Assembly (NCBI GenBank): GCA_025869365.1
Contig: JAOZVV010000113.1
Coordinates: forward strand, 1-41,939
Reading direction: 5' to 3'
DNA length: 41,939 nt
DNA from: Pseudonocardia sp.
GTDB lineage: Bacteria; Actinomycetota; Actinomycetes; Mycobacteriales; Pseudonocardiaceae
Part shown: positions 17,126 to 25,888 of the stretch, piece after piece
How positions within the stretch are numbered: the first letter of the stretch is position 1
Layout of the letters: every line of letters begins with the position of its first letter
The notes under the pieces: model-generated
Database searches by the model: none
What the model was told of the DNA's origin: nothing
What the model saw: the letters and a program-made list of their open reading frames with translations, nothing else
Made by a program: the position numbers and the translations under genes

Positions 17126-19876
17126 TCAGGTCAGGCGTCTGGGGCCCGCGTCGCTTCGGGTCGGGGGCGGGCCCAGGACCACCCTCGCGCCGGTGACGAA
17201 GACGCCCTCGGGGCTCGCGAGGACCGGGTCCAGGGCGAGCGAGCGCACCTCGGGAAGCTCCTCGGCGATCCGGCCGACACGTAGCGCCAGGTCCTCCAGC
17301 CCGTCGAGCCGGACGGGCTCACTCCCCCGGTAGCCCGTGAGCAGCGGGGCCGCCCGCGGGGCCCGGATCAGCGTCGCGGCGTCCTCGGTGGACAGCGGCA
17401 CCACCCGGAACGCCCGGTCCTCCAGCAGCTGCGTGGCCATCCCGGAGAGCCCGAAGGACACCAGCGAGCCGAACGACGGGTCCTCCACCACCTCGAGCAC
17501 ACACGACGCGCCCTTGGGCGCCATCCGCTGCACGTACACCTCGTCCCTGCCGGTGAGCCGGGACAGGTCCTCGACGGCGCGGCGCACGCCGACCGCCGAG
17601 CCCAGGTCCAGCCGGACGCCGACGAGGTCCGTGCGGTGCCGCCACCGGTCCCCGGCCGCCTTGATCGCGATCGGGTAGCCGAGCTCGTCCGCCGCCACGG
17701 CGGCCGCCTCGGCCCCCCGCACCTTCCGGAAGGCCGTGACCGGGATGCCGTAGCAGGCCAGCAGCTCGACGGCCTCCTCGTCCGTGAGGGCGCGCGTCTC
17801 GTCCGAGCCCAGCCGCGTCACGAGCGCACGCGCACGGTCCGTGTCGATGCCCTGCGGGACGACGAACTCCCCGACCGGCGTCGAGCGCCACTCCGAGTAC
17901 CGGGCCACCCTGCTCAGCGCCGCGACGGCGCGTTCGGGGCTGGAGTAGCTGGGCACCGACCCGGGCCCCGGCGAACCGTCCGGCAACGGCACGGCGAGCT
18001 CGTCCGGCACGCCCTCGACGGCGAGGAAGACCGCGACGACCGGCTTCGCCGACTCCGCGACGGCCTCGCGCAGCGCCCGGGCGTACGCGGCGCCGGGCGT
18101 CGCGATCGGCGGCACGAACATGACGACGAGCGAATCCGCCTGGTCCGCGCCCTCGGCCCCGAGCGCCGCGCGCACGGCGGCGGCGAGCTCGTCCGGCGTG
18201 GCGGCGGCGCCGACGTCCACGGGACCGCCCGCGACCGCCATCCCCTCCTCCAGCAGGCCGTCCGTGACCAGCACGTTCAGTGCCGTGGAGTTGCCGACCA
18301 CGCCGACCCGACGACCCAGCGGCAACGGCTGGTAGGCCAGCAGGAGCGCGGTGTCGAACAGCTGGGAGAGGGTGTCGACCCGGATGACGCCGGACTGCTC
18401 GAACAGGGCCTGCACCGTCGCGTCGTCGATGGGCACGGACCGCGCGTGCAGGCGGCTCGTCGCCGAGTGCCGGCCGCTCTTGACCGCCACGACCGGCTTG
18501 GTGCGGGCCAGCCGCCGCGCGAGCCGGCCGAACTTGCGCGGGTTGCCGAAGGTCTCCAGGTAGAGCAGGACGACGTCCGTGGCCGCGTCCGTCTGCCAGT
18601 ACTGCAGCATGTCGTTGGCCGAGAGGTCCGCCCGGTTGCCGGCGGAGACGAACGTGGAGAGCCCGAGGTCCCGCTTCTTCGCGCTCGCGAGGATGGCGGT
18701 GCCCAGTGCGCCGGACTGGCAGAAGAACCCGACACGGCCCCGCCCCGGGAGCTCCGGTGCGAGCGTGGCGTTGAGCCGCACGTTGTCCGCCAGGTTCGCG
18801 ACGCCGAGGGCGTTCGGCCCGATCACCCGCATGCCGTGCGCCCGGGCCTCCGCGACGAGCTTGCGCTCCGCTCCGGTGCCGCTGTCCCCCGCGTCCGCGA
18901 ACCCGGAGCTCACGACGACCAGTGCCTTGACCCCCTTCTCCAGGCAGGAGTCCATGACCTCGTCGATCCCGGCGGCCGGGACCGCGACCACCGCGAGGTC
19001 GACGTCGTCCGGGATGTCGGTGACGGAGCCGTACGCCCGGACCCCGCGCACGGACCGGGCCTCCGGGTTCACCGGGTAGACGGGGCCGGTGAAGTTGGCC
19101 CGCAACAGGTTCGACAGCACGGCGTGGCCGATCTTCGCCTCGTCCGTCGAGGCACCGATGACGGCGACGGACGTGGGGTGCAGCACGTTCGCGACGCTGC
19201 GCGCCTCGGCGGCCTGCTCCCGGGAGTCCCGCACGGCCAGCGACTTCGGCGTGGCCTCGATGTCGAACTCGAGATGCAGGACGCCCTCGGCGAACGCGCG
19301 GCTGACCTGGTAACCGGCGTCCCGGAAGACCCGCACCATCTGGTGGTTCTCCACCAGCACCTCGGCCTCGAAACGGGACAGCCCGTTCTCCCGCGCCGCC
19401 GCGGCGAGGTGCTCGAGCAGGATCGAGCCGAGGCCGCGGCCCTGGTGGTCGTCCCGCACGACGAACGCGACCTCGGCCGAGACGACCGGCTCGGTCTCGC
19501 CGAGGCCCTCGTACCGGCCGACGGCGATGATCTCGTCCCCGAGCTGCGCGATCAGCGCGACCCGCTTGCGGTGGTCGACGTGGGTGAAACGCTCCAGATC
19601 CCGCGGGGGGATCCGCGGGTAGGGGCCGAAGTAGCGCAGGTAGCGGGTGCGGTCCGAGAGCTGCTTGTGGAAGGCGGTGAGCTCCTCCGCGTCCGCGGGC
19701 AGGATCGGACGCAGGTGGACGATGCCGCCGTCCGAGGCGACGATGTCCGCCTCCCAGTGCCTCGGGTAGCCGGGCTGCGCCGTTTCCGCGGGAGCGGACC
19801 CCGCGTCGGCGGTGTGCGGGGTCTCGTGGGTGGGCGGGGCCTCGTGGGTGGATGAGGTCTGGGTCGTGTCCGGCAT
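17126..19876 (-). CDS. Protein lysine acetyltransferase, GNAT + NDP-forming acyl-CoA ligase fusion
   Basis: 916 aa from the ATG at 19876, one base after the acuC stop. A Thr/Pro-rich leader of about 35 residues precedes a GNAT domain (about 40-205) with acetyl-CoA loop DDHQGRGLGSILLEHL. It is followed by an NDP-forming acyl-CoA synthetase module: CoA-binding Rossmann (SVAVIGASTDEAKIGHAV), ligase-CoA region (GRVGFFCQSGALGTAIL, SAGNRADLSANDMLQYW) and a C-terminal ATP-grasp (about 690-900, ALTDEEAVELLACYGIP... YPIAIKAAGDRW). The GNAT-first order is that of the Streptomyces lividans PatA type, opposite to Salmonella Pat. Such enzymes acetylate and switch off AMP-forming acyl-CoA synthetases. No cyclic-nucleotide domain is seen. 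Confidence 0.88.
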   Translation of the reverse strand: MPDTTQTSSTHEAPPTHETPHTADAGSAPAETAQPGYPRHWEADIVASDGGIVHLRPILPADAEELTAFHKQLSDRTRYLRYFGPYPRIPPRDLERFTHVDHRKRVALIAQLGDEIIAVGRYEGLGETEPVVSAEVAFVVRDDHQGRGLGSILLEHLAAAARENGLSRFEAEVLVENHQMVRVFRDAGYQVSRAFAEGVLHLEFDIEATPKSLAVRDSREQAAEARSVANVLHPTSVAVIGASTDEAKIGHAVLSNLLRANFTGPVYPVNPEARSVRGVRAYGSVTDIPDDVDLAVVAVPAAGIDEVMDSCLEKGVKALVVVSSGFADAGDSGTGAERKLVAEARAHGMRVIGPNALGVANLADNVRLNATLAPELPGRGRVGFFCQSGALGTAILASAKKRDLGLSTFVSAGNRADLSANDMLQYWQTDAATDVVLLYLETFGNPRKFGRLARRLARTKPVVAVKSGRHSATSRLHARSVPIDDATVQALFEQSGVIRVDTLSQLFDTALLLAYQPLPLGRRVGVVGNSTALNVLVTDGLLEEGMAVAGGPVDVGAAATPDELAAAVRAALGAEGADQADSLVVMFVPPIATPGAAYARALREAVAESAKPVVAVFLAVEGVPDELAVPLPDGSPGPGSVPSYSSPERAVAALSRVARYSEWRSTPVGEFVVPQGIDTDRARALVTRLGSDETRALTDEEAVELLACYGIPVTAFRKVRGAEAAAVAADELGYPIAIKAAGDRWRHRTDLVGVRLDLGSAVGVRRAVEDLSRLTGRDEVYVQRMAPKGASCVLEVVEDPSFGSLVSFGLSGMATQLLEDRAFRVVPLSTEDAATLIRAPRAAPLLTGYRGSEPVRLDGLEDLALRVGRIAEELPEVRSLALDPVLASPEGVFVTGARVVLGPPPTRSDAGPRRLT

Positions 19877-19877
19877 G

Positions 19878-21053
19878 TCAGTCCCGGGGGTCGTCGGGGT
19901 CGAGGCCGTGCAGGGGGAACACCGCACGGCGGGAGTCGACGATCGCGTTGTCGACCCGCTCCGCGGTGCCGCCGTCGCCCCACGGCACGAAGGACGGGTC
20001 CCCGCCGTCGGTCATCGAGACCGGCAGGGGCTGGCGGGTGAGCGTCGTGGTGTGGGCCGTCCAGTCCGCCGGCACAGTGGTGTGCGGATCCAGGTCCCGG
20101 TCCAGGACGGTGGCCAGCAGGTGCGTCCAGGAGCGCGGGACGACCCGGAACAGCGAGTACCCGCCGCCGCCGAGGACCAGCCACTTCCCGTCCGCCGTGG
20201 ACTCGGCCAGGTCCCGCAGAGTGTGGTAGATCGCCCGGTGCCCGTCGACGGAGAGCTCGAGGTTCGCCAGCGGGTCCTCGGCGTGGGTGTCCGCGCCGCA
20301 CTCGGTGACCAGGATCTGCGGCCGGAACTCCTCGAGCAGCGACGGGACGACGGCGTCGAACGCGCGCCGCCACCCGGCGTCGTCCGTGCCCGGGGGCATC
20401 GGGACGTTCACCGCGTAGCCCTCGCCCTCGCCCTTCCCGATCTCGCCCGGCCAGCCGGTGCCCGGCCACAGCGTCAGCGGGTGCTGGTGCATCGAGACGG
20501 TGAGCACGCGCGGGTCGTCGTAGAAGGACGCCTGCACGCCGTCCCCGTGGTGCACGTCGACGTCCAGGTAGGCGATGCGTTCGTAGCCCTGGTCCAGCAG
20601 CCAGGCGATCGCCACCGAGCAGTCGTTGTAGACGCAGAACCCGCCCGCCCGGTCCCGCATCGCGTGGTGCAGCCCGCCGGCGAGGTTGACCGCGCGGTCC
20701 GCGCGGCCCTCCGCGATCTCCCGGGCCGCGGCGATCGAGCCGCCGCAGATCAGCGCGCTGGCCTCGTGCATCCCGAAGAAGATCGGGTTGTCGTCCGTGC
20801 CGAGGCCGTGGCCGACCCCGAACGGTATCTCCGGGGCGGAGCGGACCGCCGTCAGGTACGCCGCATCGTGCACCCGGAGCAGGTCCTCCTCGCCGGCGGG
20901 CTCCGGGACCAGCAGCTCGACGCCGTCGAGGACGCCCAGCTCGGTGGCCAGGCGCATCGTCAGGTCCAGCCGCACGGGGTTGAGCGGGTGGTCGTCGGAG
21001 AGCTGGTAGCTCAGGAACTCCGGTGTCCAGACGACGGACGTGCGGGGACTCAT
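19878..21053 (-). CDS. acuC: Acetoin utilisation protein AcuC, class I/II-type HDAC-fold deacetylase
   Basis: 391 aa. A Zn-dependent arginase/HDAC-fold lysine deacetylase: HPLNPVRLDLTMRL at the N-terminus, GGLHHAMRDRAGGFCVYND (catalytic His pair), AYLDVDVHHGDGVQ (Zn-binding Asp/His), SMHQHPLTLWPGTG, VTECGADTHAEDPLANL (Zn-binding Asp) and GGGGYSLFRVVPRSWT. In Bacillus, AcuC removes the acetyl group that AcuA puts on acetyl-CoA synthetase. Here the next gene, one base downstream, is the acetyltransferase fusion, so one transcript should encode eraser and writer. No strong Shine-Dalgarno precedes the ATG. Short GTGATCCGTCCC direct repeats lie upstream. Confidence 0.93.
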   Translation of the reverse strand: MSPRTSVVWTPEFLSYQLSDDHPLNPVRLDLTMRLATELGVLDGVELLVPEPAGEEDLLRVHDAAYLTAVRSAPEIPFGVGHGLGTDDNPIFFGMHEASALICGGSIAAAREIAEGRADRAVNLAGGLHHAMRDRAGGFCVYNDCSVAIAWLLDQGYERIAYLDVDVHHGDGVQASFYDDPRVLTVSMHQHPLTLWPGTGWPGEIGKGEGEGYAVNVPMPPGTDDAGWRRAFDAVVPSLLEEFRPQILVTECGADTHAEDPLANLELSVDGHRAIYHTLRDLAESTADGKWLVLGGGGYSLFRVVPRSWTHLLATVLDRDLDPHTTVPADWTAHTTTLTRQPLPVSMTDGGDPSFVPWGDGGTAERVDNAIVDSRRAVFPLHGLDPDDPRD

Positions 21054-21182
21054 GAGTGGACGCTAGGCGATCGGGGCGGCGTCGGCCACGTGCCGGGGCC
21101 CGTGGTCCGCCCGGTGGTCGGCCCCGTGATCCGTCCCGTGATCCGTCCCGTCCCGGGCGGCGGCTCCGGAGGGGCACGGCAC

Positions 21183-22079
21183 TCACCCGGCCTCGGGTCC
21201 GGTCGCCGCCGGCCGGCCGGGGTCCGACGACCAGCCCGACCAGGACCCCGGGTAGAGCGCCGCGGGCCGCTCCGGGGTGGTCAGGCCGGCGTGCTCCAGA
21301 GCCAGGACCAGCGACGACGCCGTCACACCCGACCCGCAGTACGCCCCGACCGCATCGGGGCCCGCGCCGGGCTCGACACCCAGCTCGCGGAACCGTTCGG
21401 CGAGGTCCTCGGGGTCCTGCCAGCGTCCGTCGTGCCCGGCGTTGCCGGCGGACGGCGCGCTGCGGGCGCCGGGGATGTGCCCGGAGCGCGGGTCGACGGG
21501 CTCGGTCTCGCCGCGGTACCGCTCCCCCACCCGCGCGTCGAGCAGCACCCCGGAGCGGGCCAGCGCGGCGGCTCCGTCCGCGTCCAGCACCGGCATACCG
21601 CCCGGCCGGACGACGACGTCACCCGGCTGCGGCGCCGTCTCCCCGGTCTCGACGGGCAGCCCCTCCTCGCGCCAGGCCGCCCAGCCGCCGTCGAGCACCG
21701 CGACCCGGTCCGCGGGCAGCCCGGCCCACCGCAGCAGCCACCAGGCGCGGGCGGCGACCGAACCGTCCGCGTGGTCGTGGACGACCACCCGGGACCCCTC
21801 GGACACACCGGCCCGGCGCAGCACCTCCTGCAGTCGCGCGGGCTCGGGGAGCGGGTGCCGGCCGGCCTCGCCGACCGGGCCGTCGGGCGGGGTGGCGAGC
21901 TCGGTGTCGAGATCCACGAACACCGCGCCGGGGATGTGCCCGGCGGCGTGCTCGGGGCGGCACGAGGGGCCGGCGAGGCGCCAGCGGACATCGAGCACCA
22001 CCGGCGGCGGCCCGCCGGGACCACCGGTCGCGGAGGAGAGGTCGGTTGCCAGGTCACGAGGCGAAACGAGAACGGACAC
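21183..22079 (-). CDS. Sulfurtransferase (two-domain rhodanese, SseA-like)
   Basis: 298 aa from the GTG at 22079, which has GGGGAGGA upstream; a long open frame continues upstream only because of base composition. The inactive N-terminal rhodanese domain has VLDVRWRLAG and GHIPGAVFVDLDTEL; the catalytic C-terminal domain has LLDARVGERYRGETEPVDPRSGHIPGARS and the active loop AYCGSGVTAS (Cys248). CGSGVTA loops occur in both thiosulfate sulfurtransferases and 3-mercaptopyruvate sulfurtransferases, so the donor is not settled. It is divergent from ideR, sharing an 81-bp control region. Confidence 0.9.
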   Translation of the reverse strand: MSVLVSPRDLATDLSSATGGPGGPPPVVLDVRWRLAGPSCRPEHAAGHIPGAVFVDLDTELATPPDGPVGEAGRHPLPEPARLQEVLRRAGVSEGSRVVVHDHADGSVAARAWWLLRWAGLPADRVAVLDGGWAAWREEGLPVETGETAPQPGDVVVRPGGMPVLDADGAAALARSGVLLDARVGERYRGETEPVDPRSGHIPGARSAPSAGNAGHDGRWQDPEDLAERFRELGVEPGAGPDAVGAYCGSGVTASSLVLALEHAGLTTPERPAALYPGSWSGWSSDPGRPAATGPEAG

Positions 22080-22130
22080 CCCGCCATCCTCCCCCCGCGA
22101 GGGGCGGCGCCCGACGGGGCCTCGCACGGC

Positions 22131-22136
22131 TAGACT
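22131..22136 (+). promoter_or_regulatory. -10-like element upstream of ideR
   Basis: TAGACT, 25-30 bp before the ideR GTG, fits the actinobacterial TAnnnT -10 pattern. No convincing -35 is visible at the proper distance. The leader would be only about 20 nt, with GAAGGGG as ribosome site. Confidence 0.35.
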
Positions 22137-22160
22137 GGGTCGAAACGAAGGGGTCCGGCC

Positions 22161-22892
22161 GTGAACGATCTGATCGACACCACCGAGATGTACCTCCGAA
22201 CGATCTACGAGCTCGAGGAGGAAGGCGTCGTGCCGCTCCGCGCGCGCATCGCCGAACGCCTCGGGCAGAGCGGTCCCACCGTGAGCCAGACCGTGGCTCG
22301 GATGGAGCGGGACGGGCTCGTGGTCGTCGCCGGAGATCGTCATCTGGAACTGACCGAGAACGGCCGGGCGCGGGCCGTGGCCGTCATGCGCAAGCACCGG
22401 CTGGCCGAGCGGCTGCTCACCGACGTGATCGGGCTCGAGTGGGAGCTCGTGCACGCCGAGGCGTGCCGCTGGGAGCACGTGATGAGCGAGGCGGTCGAGC
22501 GCAAGCTCGTCCAGCTCCTGGACAACCCGCAGATCTCGCCCTACGGCAACCCGATCCCGGGGCTGGACGAGCTGACGGTCGAGCCCGAGCTGGCCGAGGC
22601 CACCGCACGGCACACCGCCTCGGCCCCGCCCACGCTCGAGGTCGGCCTGCAGCGCCTGGACGAGTTCGCCCGGCGCGGCGGCGGCAAGGTCGAGGTCCGG
22701 CGGATCGCCGAGCACGTCCAGGTGGACGCGGACCTGATGGGCGAGCTGAAGCTGGCGGGCATCGTGCCCGGCCGGGGCGTCGACGTCGCGGCCATCCCGC
22801 GCTTCGGGGACGCCGTGTCCGTCACCGCGGACGGCGAGACCGCCCCGGTGGGCCCGCTGATCGCACACGCCGTGCTCGTCCGCGCGGTCTGA
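22161..22892 (+). CDS. ideR: Iron-dependent transcriptional repressor IdeR/DtxR
   Basis: 243 aa, GTG start. Fe(II)-activated repressor of siderophore and iron-uptake genes and activator of iron storage. The N-terminal winged helix ([34 protein letters not shown]) contains DNA-reading [17 protein letters not shown]. The metal ligands are intact: Met10, Cys102, Glu105 and His106 for the primary site; His79, Glu83 and His98 for the ancillary site. The SH3-like C-terminal domain follows a Pro-rich linker. Close similarity to IdeR/DtxR over the first 140 residues makes the assignment firm. galE lies directly downstream, as in corynebacteria. No classical iron box is seen in the window. Confidence 0.96.
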   Translation: MNDLIDTTEMYLRTIYELEEEGVVPLRARIAERLGQSGPTVSQTVARMERDGLVVVAGDRHLELTENGRARAVAVMRKHRLAERLLTDVIGLEWELVHAEACRWEHVMSEAVERKLVQLLDNPQISPYGNPIPGLDELTVEPELAEATARHTASAPPTLEVGLQRLDEFARRGGGKVEVRRIAEHVQVDADLMGELKLAGIVPGRGVDVAAIPRFGDAVSVTADGETAPVGPLIAHAVLVRAV

Positions 22893-22972
22893 CCCAGCGC
22901 GGTCCGACCCAGCGCTGTCCGACCCCGCGCCGACCGAGCACAGCAGGCCGACCGAGCACCGCCGACCGAGCA
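22891..22972 (+). repeat. Short tandem repeats after ideR
   Basis: A 15-bp unit repeats at 22891-22905 and 22906-22920 (one mismatch) with a decayed third copy from 22921. CGACCGAGCA then occurs three times, at 22931, 22949 and 22963. The array begins at the ideR stop and precedes a strong hairpin. It encodes nothing recognisable. Confidence 0.6.
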
Positions 22973-23008
22973 TCGCGCGACCCCTCCCGATCTGCTCGTC
23001 ACCCGATC

Positions 23009-23038
23009 GACTGCCCCGGCCCCGCGGCCGGGGCAGTC
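23009..23038 (+). terminator. Strong hairpin terminator after ideR
   Basis: A perfect 13-bp stem (23009-23021 with 23026-23038) with a 4-nt loop is followed by GTCGTT. It sits 116 nt past the ideR stop and 115 nt before galE, so ideR and galE are probably separate transcripts or partly attenuated. Confidence 0.7.
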
Positions 23039-23153
23039 GTCGTTCCCGGGCCGTTCCCCGGCCCGCCCGCGGACACGGCTCCGGGCCGGATGCCGGAGCC
23101 GGGGCCGCGCGTGAGACGGTGCCGCGAGCGGGTCGACCCCTCAGGAGGATGTT

Positions 23154-24119
23154 GTGAAGCTGCTCGTCACCGGTGGCGCGGGCTATGTCGGCAGTGTCTG
23201 CGCGGCGCATCTGCTGGAGGCCGGACACGAGGTCGTGGTCCTGGACGACCTGTCCACCGGGCATCGGGACGCGGTCCCGGACGGCGCCCGGTTCGCCGAG
23301 GGGAACCTCGCGGACATCGCCGGCACGGTGCTGGGCGAGGGTGGTTTCGAGGGGGTCCTCCACTTCGCCGCGCGGTCGCTGGTCGGCGAGTCCGTCACGC
23401 ATCCGGAGCTGTACTGGGAGAACAACGTCGTGGTCGCGCTGCGGCTGCTCGAGGCCATGCGTGAGCACGCCGTGCCGCGGATCGTCTTCTCCTCGACCGC
23501 CGCCACCTACGGCGAGCCCGAGCAGGTCCCGATCCTCGAGACCTCCCCCACGAGGCCGACGAACCCCTACGGCGCGAGCAAGCTCGCCATCGACATGATG
23601 CTGACCTCCTACGCCGCGGCCCACGGGCTGGCCGCGACGAGCCTGCGCTACTTCAACGTCGCCGGCGCCCACGGCCGCTACGGCGAGCGGCACACCGTGG
23701 AGACGCACCTCATCCCGATCGTCCTGCAGGTCGCCACCGGGCACCGCGAGTCCGTCTCGGTCTACGGCGACGACTGGCCCACCCCGGACGGCACCTGCGT
23801 GCGGGACTACATCCACGTCGACGACCTCGCCGAGGCCCATCTGCTCGCCCTGACGAACGCCACGGCGGGCCGGCACGCGATCTACAACCTCGGCAGCGGC
23901 CAGGGCTTCTCGGTCAAGGAGGTCATCGAGGCCTGCCGCGGGGTCACGGGGCACCCGATCCCGGCGACGACCGCGCCGCGCCGCGCCGGGGACCCGGCGG
24001 TCCTGATCGCCTCCAGCCACGCCGCGGCGGAGGCGCTCGGCTGGCGGCCGAGCCGCACGGACATCCGGACGATCGTCGGCGACGCCTGGCGCTTCACCCG
24101 GGACCGCCTGCCGGTCTGA
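23154..24119 (+). CDS. galE: UDP-glucose 4-epimerase
   Basis: 321 aa, GTG start with an ideal AGGAGG at 23143-23148. NAD-dependent short-chain dehydrogenase-type epimerase of UDP-glucose/UDP-galactose, supplying galactose for cell-wall polysaccharide. Rossmann GGAGYVGS at 7-14, [22 protein letters not shown], the catalytic SSTAATYG Ser/Thr, the YxxxK pair in [23 protein letters not shown] and [15 protein letters not shown] are all present. Length is at the short end for GalE, as usual in actinobacteria. The DtxR-galE neighbourhood is also found in corynebacteria. Confidence 0.93.
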   Translation: MKLLVTGGAGYVGSVCAAHLLEAGHEVVVLDDLSTGHRDAVPDGARFAEGNLADIAGTVLGEGGFEGVLHFAARSLVGESVTHPELYWENNVVVALRLLEAMREHAVPRIVFSSTAATYGEPEQVPILETSPTRPTNPYGASKLAIDMMLTSYAAAHGLAATSLRYFNVAGAHGRYGERHTVETHLIPIVLQVATGHRESVSVYGDDWPTPDGTCVRDYIHVDDLAEAHLLALTNATAGRHAIYNLGSGQGFSVKEVIEACRGVTGHPIPATTAPRRAGDPAVLIASSHAAAEALGWRPSRTDIRTIVGDAWRFTRDRLPV

Positions 24120-24145
24120 GCCCGTCCCGGCGGGACCGGCGCACC

Positions 24146-25210
24146 TCACCGCAGGTCCCGAGGCAGCGTGGTCTCGCGGAGCCACTGGCCGATCGCGGTG
24201 GGGCCCATCCCGGCGTCGAGCGCCTGCCGCAGCAGGAGCGTGAGCCGGTGTCCGGGCCACGCGCGCTCGGCGCGGTCCAGGGCGATGTTGGCCAGCGCCC
24301 CGTCCCCCCGCAACAATGCGGAGACCGCGAGCAGGGCGGCCGGTTCGGCGGCCTCGGGCGCCGGGGTCTCCCGGGCCAGCACGGCCCAGAGCTGCTCGGC
24401 CGCCGGAGCCTGCGGGCCCGCGCAGGCCGCGAGGGCGATGTCCCGGACCGCGGGCTCCTCCAACGCGGCGCTCAGCGCGAGGACCCGGGCGTCGTCCACG
24501 GTCAGCCGGCAGGCCGCGGCGTCGTCGAGGGCGGCCTGCAGGGCGGTCCAGTGCTCCGCCAGCGACGGCGGACGGCGGCGGTCGGCCGAGCGGTCCCGTT
24601 CCGTCGCCCGGCGCTCCAGGACGCTCCCCGCCACCGGCCTGACCTGCTCCTCGAGCTGCTCCCGGGACGCATGCACCACGTTCCCCCGCGACACCGCGGT
24701 CGCGGCGAGCGGCGTCGTCGCGGGGTCCGGGACGGTGCCGGCGCAGCCGCACGGGTCCACGGACGGGTAGCAGGCCCACCGGTCACCGGCCGTGGTACCG
24801 GCCGCCCAGGCCACGGTGTGCGCCGGCAGCCCGACGACGGCGAGTGCGGCGACCATCGCGGCCGCGGCCTCCCCTCGCGGCGGGTCCACGGGATCACCCG
24901 CCCCGGCCACCGTCCGCGCCGCCACCACGACCACGGCGACGCTCACCGGCTCGCCGTGCAGGATGCCGTCCGCGGCCGCCTCGCACACCGCCGCGAGATC
25001 CCGGCGCCGGCCGGGCGGCGGCAGGTCCACCCGCAGGGTCAGCCCGATCCGGCGTCCGGACGGGCCCCCGGTGCCCACCAGGACCATCGAGTCCCGGGGA
25101 CGGAACCCGAGCAGGACGGGGATCGCGGCGATCAGCTCGCCGGGGTCCCGCACCCGCAGGGGCGGGGGTTCGGAGGAGGACGGCTCGGGGGGAGCGGGGG
25201 CTGCGGTCAT
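24146..25210 (-). CDS. DUF4192 family protein
   Basis: 354 aa. Recognised as DUF4192, an actinobacterial family of unknown function, by the N-terminal VRDPGELIAAIPVLLGFRPRDSMVLVG block, the central SLAEHWTALQAALDD region and the C-terminal helical part ending in ...AWPGHRLTLLLRQALDAGMGPTAIGQWLRE. It contains a CGCAGT segment (Cys around 152-156) and no membrane helix or signal. It is convergent with galE (26 bp between stops). Upstream lies a 273-bp gap to the RidA stop in which I see no gene. Confidence 0.85.
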   Translation of the reverse strand: MTAAPAPPEPSSSEPPPLRVRDPGELIAAIPVLLGFRPRDSMVLVGTGGPSGRRIGLTLRVDLPPPGRRRDLAAVCEAAADGILHGEPVSVAVVVVAARTVAGAGDPVDPPRGEAAAAMVAALAVVGLPAHTVAWAAGTTAGDRWACYPSVDPCGCAGTVPDPATTPLAATAVSRGNVVHASREQLEEQVRPVAGSVLERRATERDRSADRRRPPSLAEHWTALQAALDDAAACRLTVDDARVLALSAALEEPAVRDIALAACAGPQAPAAEQLWAVLARETPAPEAAEPAALLAVSALLRGDGALANIALDRAERAWPGHRLTLLLRQALDAGMGPTAIGQWLRETTLPRDLR

Positions 25211-25483
25211 GGGGGCAGCGTCCGGGCAGGTCCCGACGGCCGCGAAATCCCGACGATCATGGCTGTGGACAACGTCCGGCCGGGGCCTCCTCGCGCCGTC
25301 GGAGGCCCGGATCTGCCGGCCTGTGGATGAATGCCGCCCCCGGGAGTCCCGGAACGTCCGCCGGGTCGTCCCCCGGAGGTAACGTCCGCCGGTTGCCTCG
25401 CACGAGGGTGACGGGAACGCCGGGTGATCGTGTGGTCTCCACCGAGGACCGCACCCCGACCCCGCCCGAGGACTACAGCCGGC

Positions 25484-25888
25484 TCATCCGACCACCGCGA
25501 GCGCGTCGATCTCCACGAGCATGATCTCGTGCGGGAGGTCGACGAACACGGTGGTCCGGGCCGGCAGCGCGCCGCTCGGGACGTGCTCGGCCACGAACTC
25601 GCCGTAGACCTCGTTCATGGCGGGGAAGTCCCCCCGGTCCGTGAGGTAGACGCGGAACATCAGCACGTCCTCCACGGACGAGCCGCCCGCCTCGAGGATC
25701 GCGCGGACGTTCTCGAGCGTGCGCCGGGTCTGGACGCGGACGTCGCCCTCGCCGATGTAGGTGGCGGTTCCCGGGTCCATCGGCCCCTGGCCGGACACCT
25801 GCACCAGCCCGCCCTTGCGGACGGCCTGGCTGAAGGTGTGCGCCGGGGCGGGTGCGGCGTCGGTCCGGACGACGGTCTTGCTGCTCAT
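25484..25888 (-). CDS. RidA family enamine/imine deaminase
   Basis: 134 aa. RidA proteins hydrolyse reactive 2-aminoacrylate-type enamines/imines released by PLP dehydratases to keto acids and ammonia. Seen: AVRKGGLVQVSGQGPMDP, GDVRVQTRRTLENVRAILEAGGSS, VEDVLMFRVYLTD and the substrate-carboxylate-binding LPARTTVFVDLP. Its ATG overlaps the stop of the upstream IclR gene as ATGA, placing it third in a kinase-IclR-RidA operon. Given the divergent PLP-dehydratase gene, its substrate is probably the imine formed from an amino sugar acid or D-amino acid. It may be specialised rather than the housekeeping RidA. Confidence 0.93.
   Translation of the reverse strand: MSSKTVVRTDAAPAPAHTFSQAVRKGGLVQVSGQGPMDPGTATYIGEGDVRVQTRRTLENVRAILEAGGSSVEDVLMFRVYLTDRGDFPAMNEVYGEFVAEHVPSGALPARTTVFVDLPHEIMLVEIDALAVVG

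Noticed and set aside
17636-19855. A 739-codon plus-strand frame
   Set aside because: Antisense shadow of the acetyltransferase/ligase fusion; composition is biased and no motif is present.
22931-22972. CRISPR-like short repeats
   Set aside because: Units are only 10 bp with 4-8 bp gaps, no cas genes are present, and the spacing is irregular.
22080-24779. Upstream extension of the sulfurtransferase frame
   Set aside because: It would run antisense through ideR and galE; a GTG with a good ribosome site gives the normal rhodanese N-terminus.
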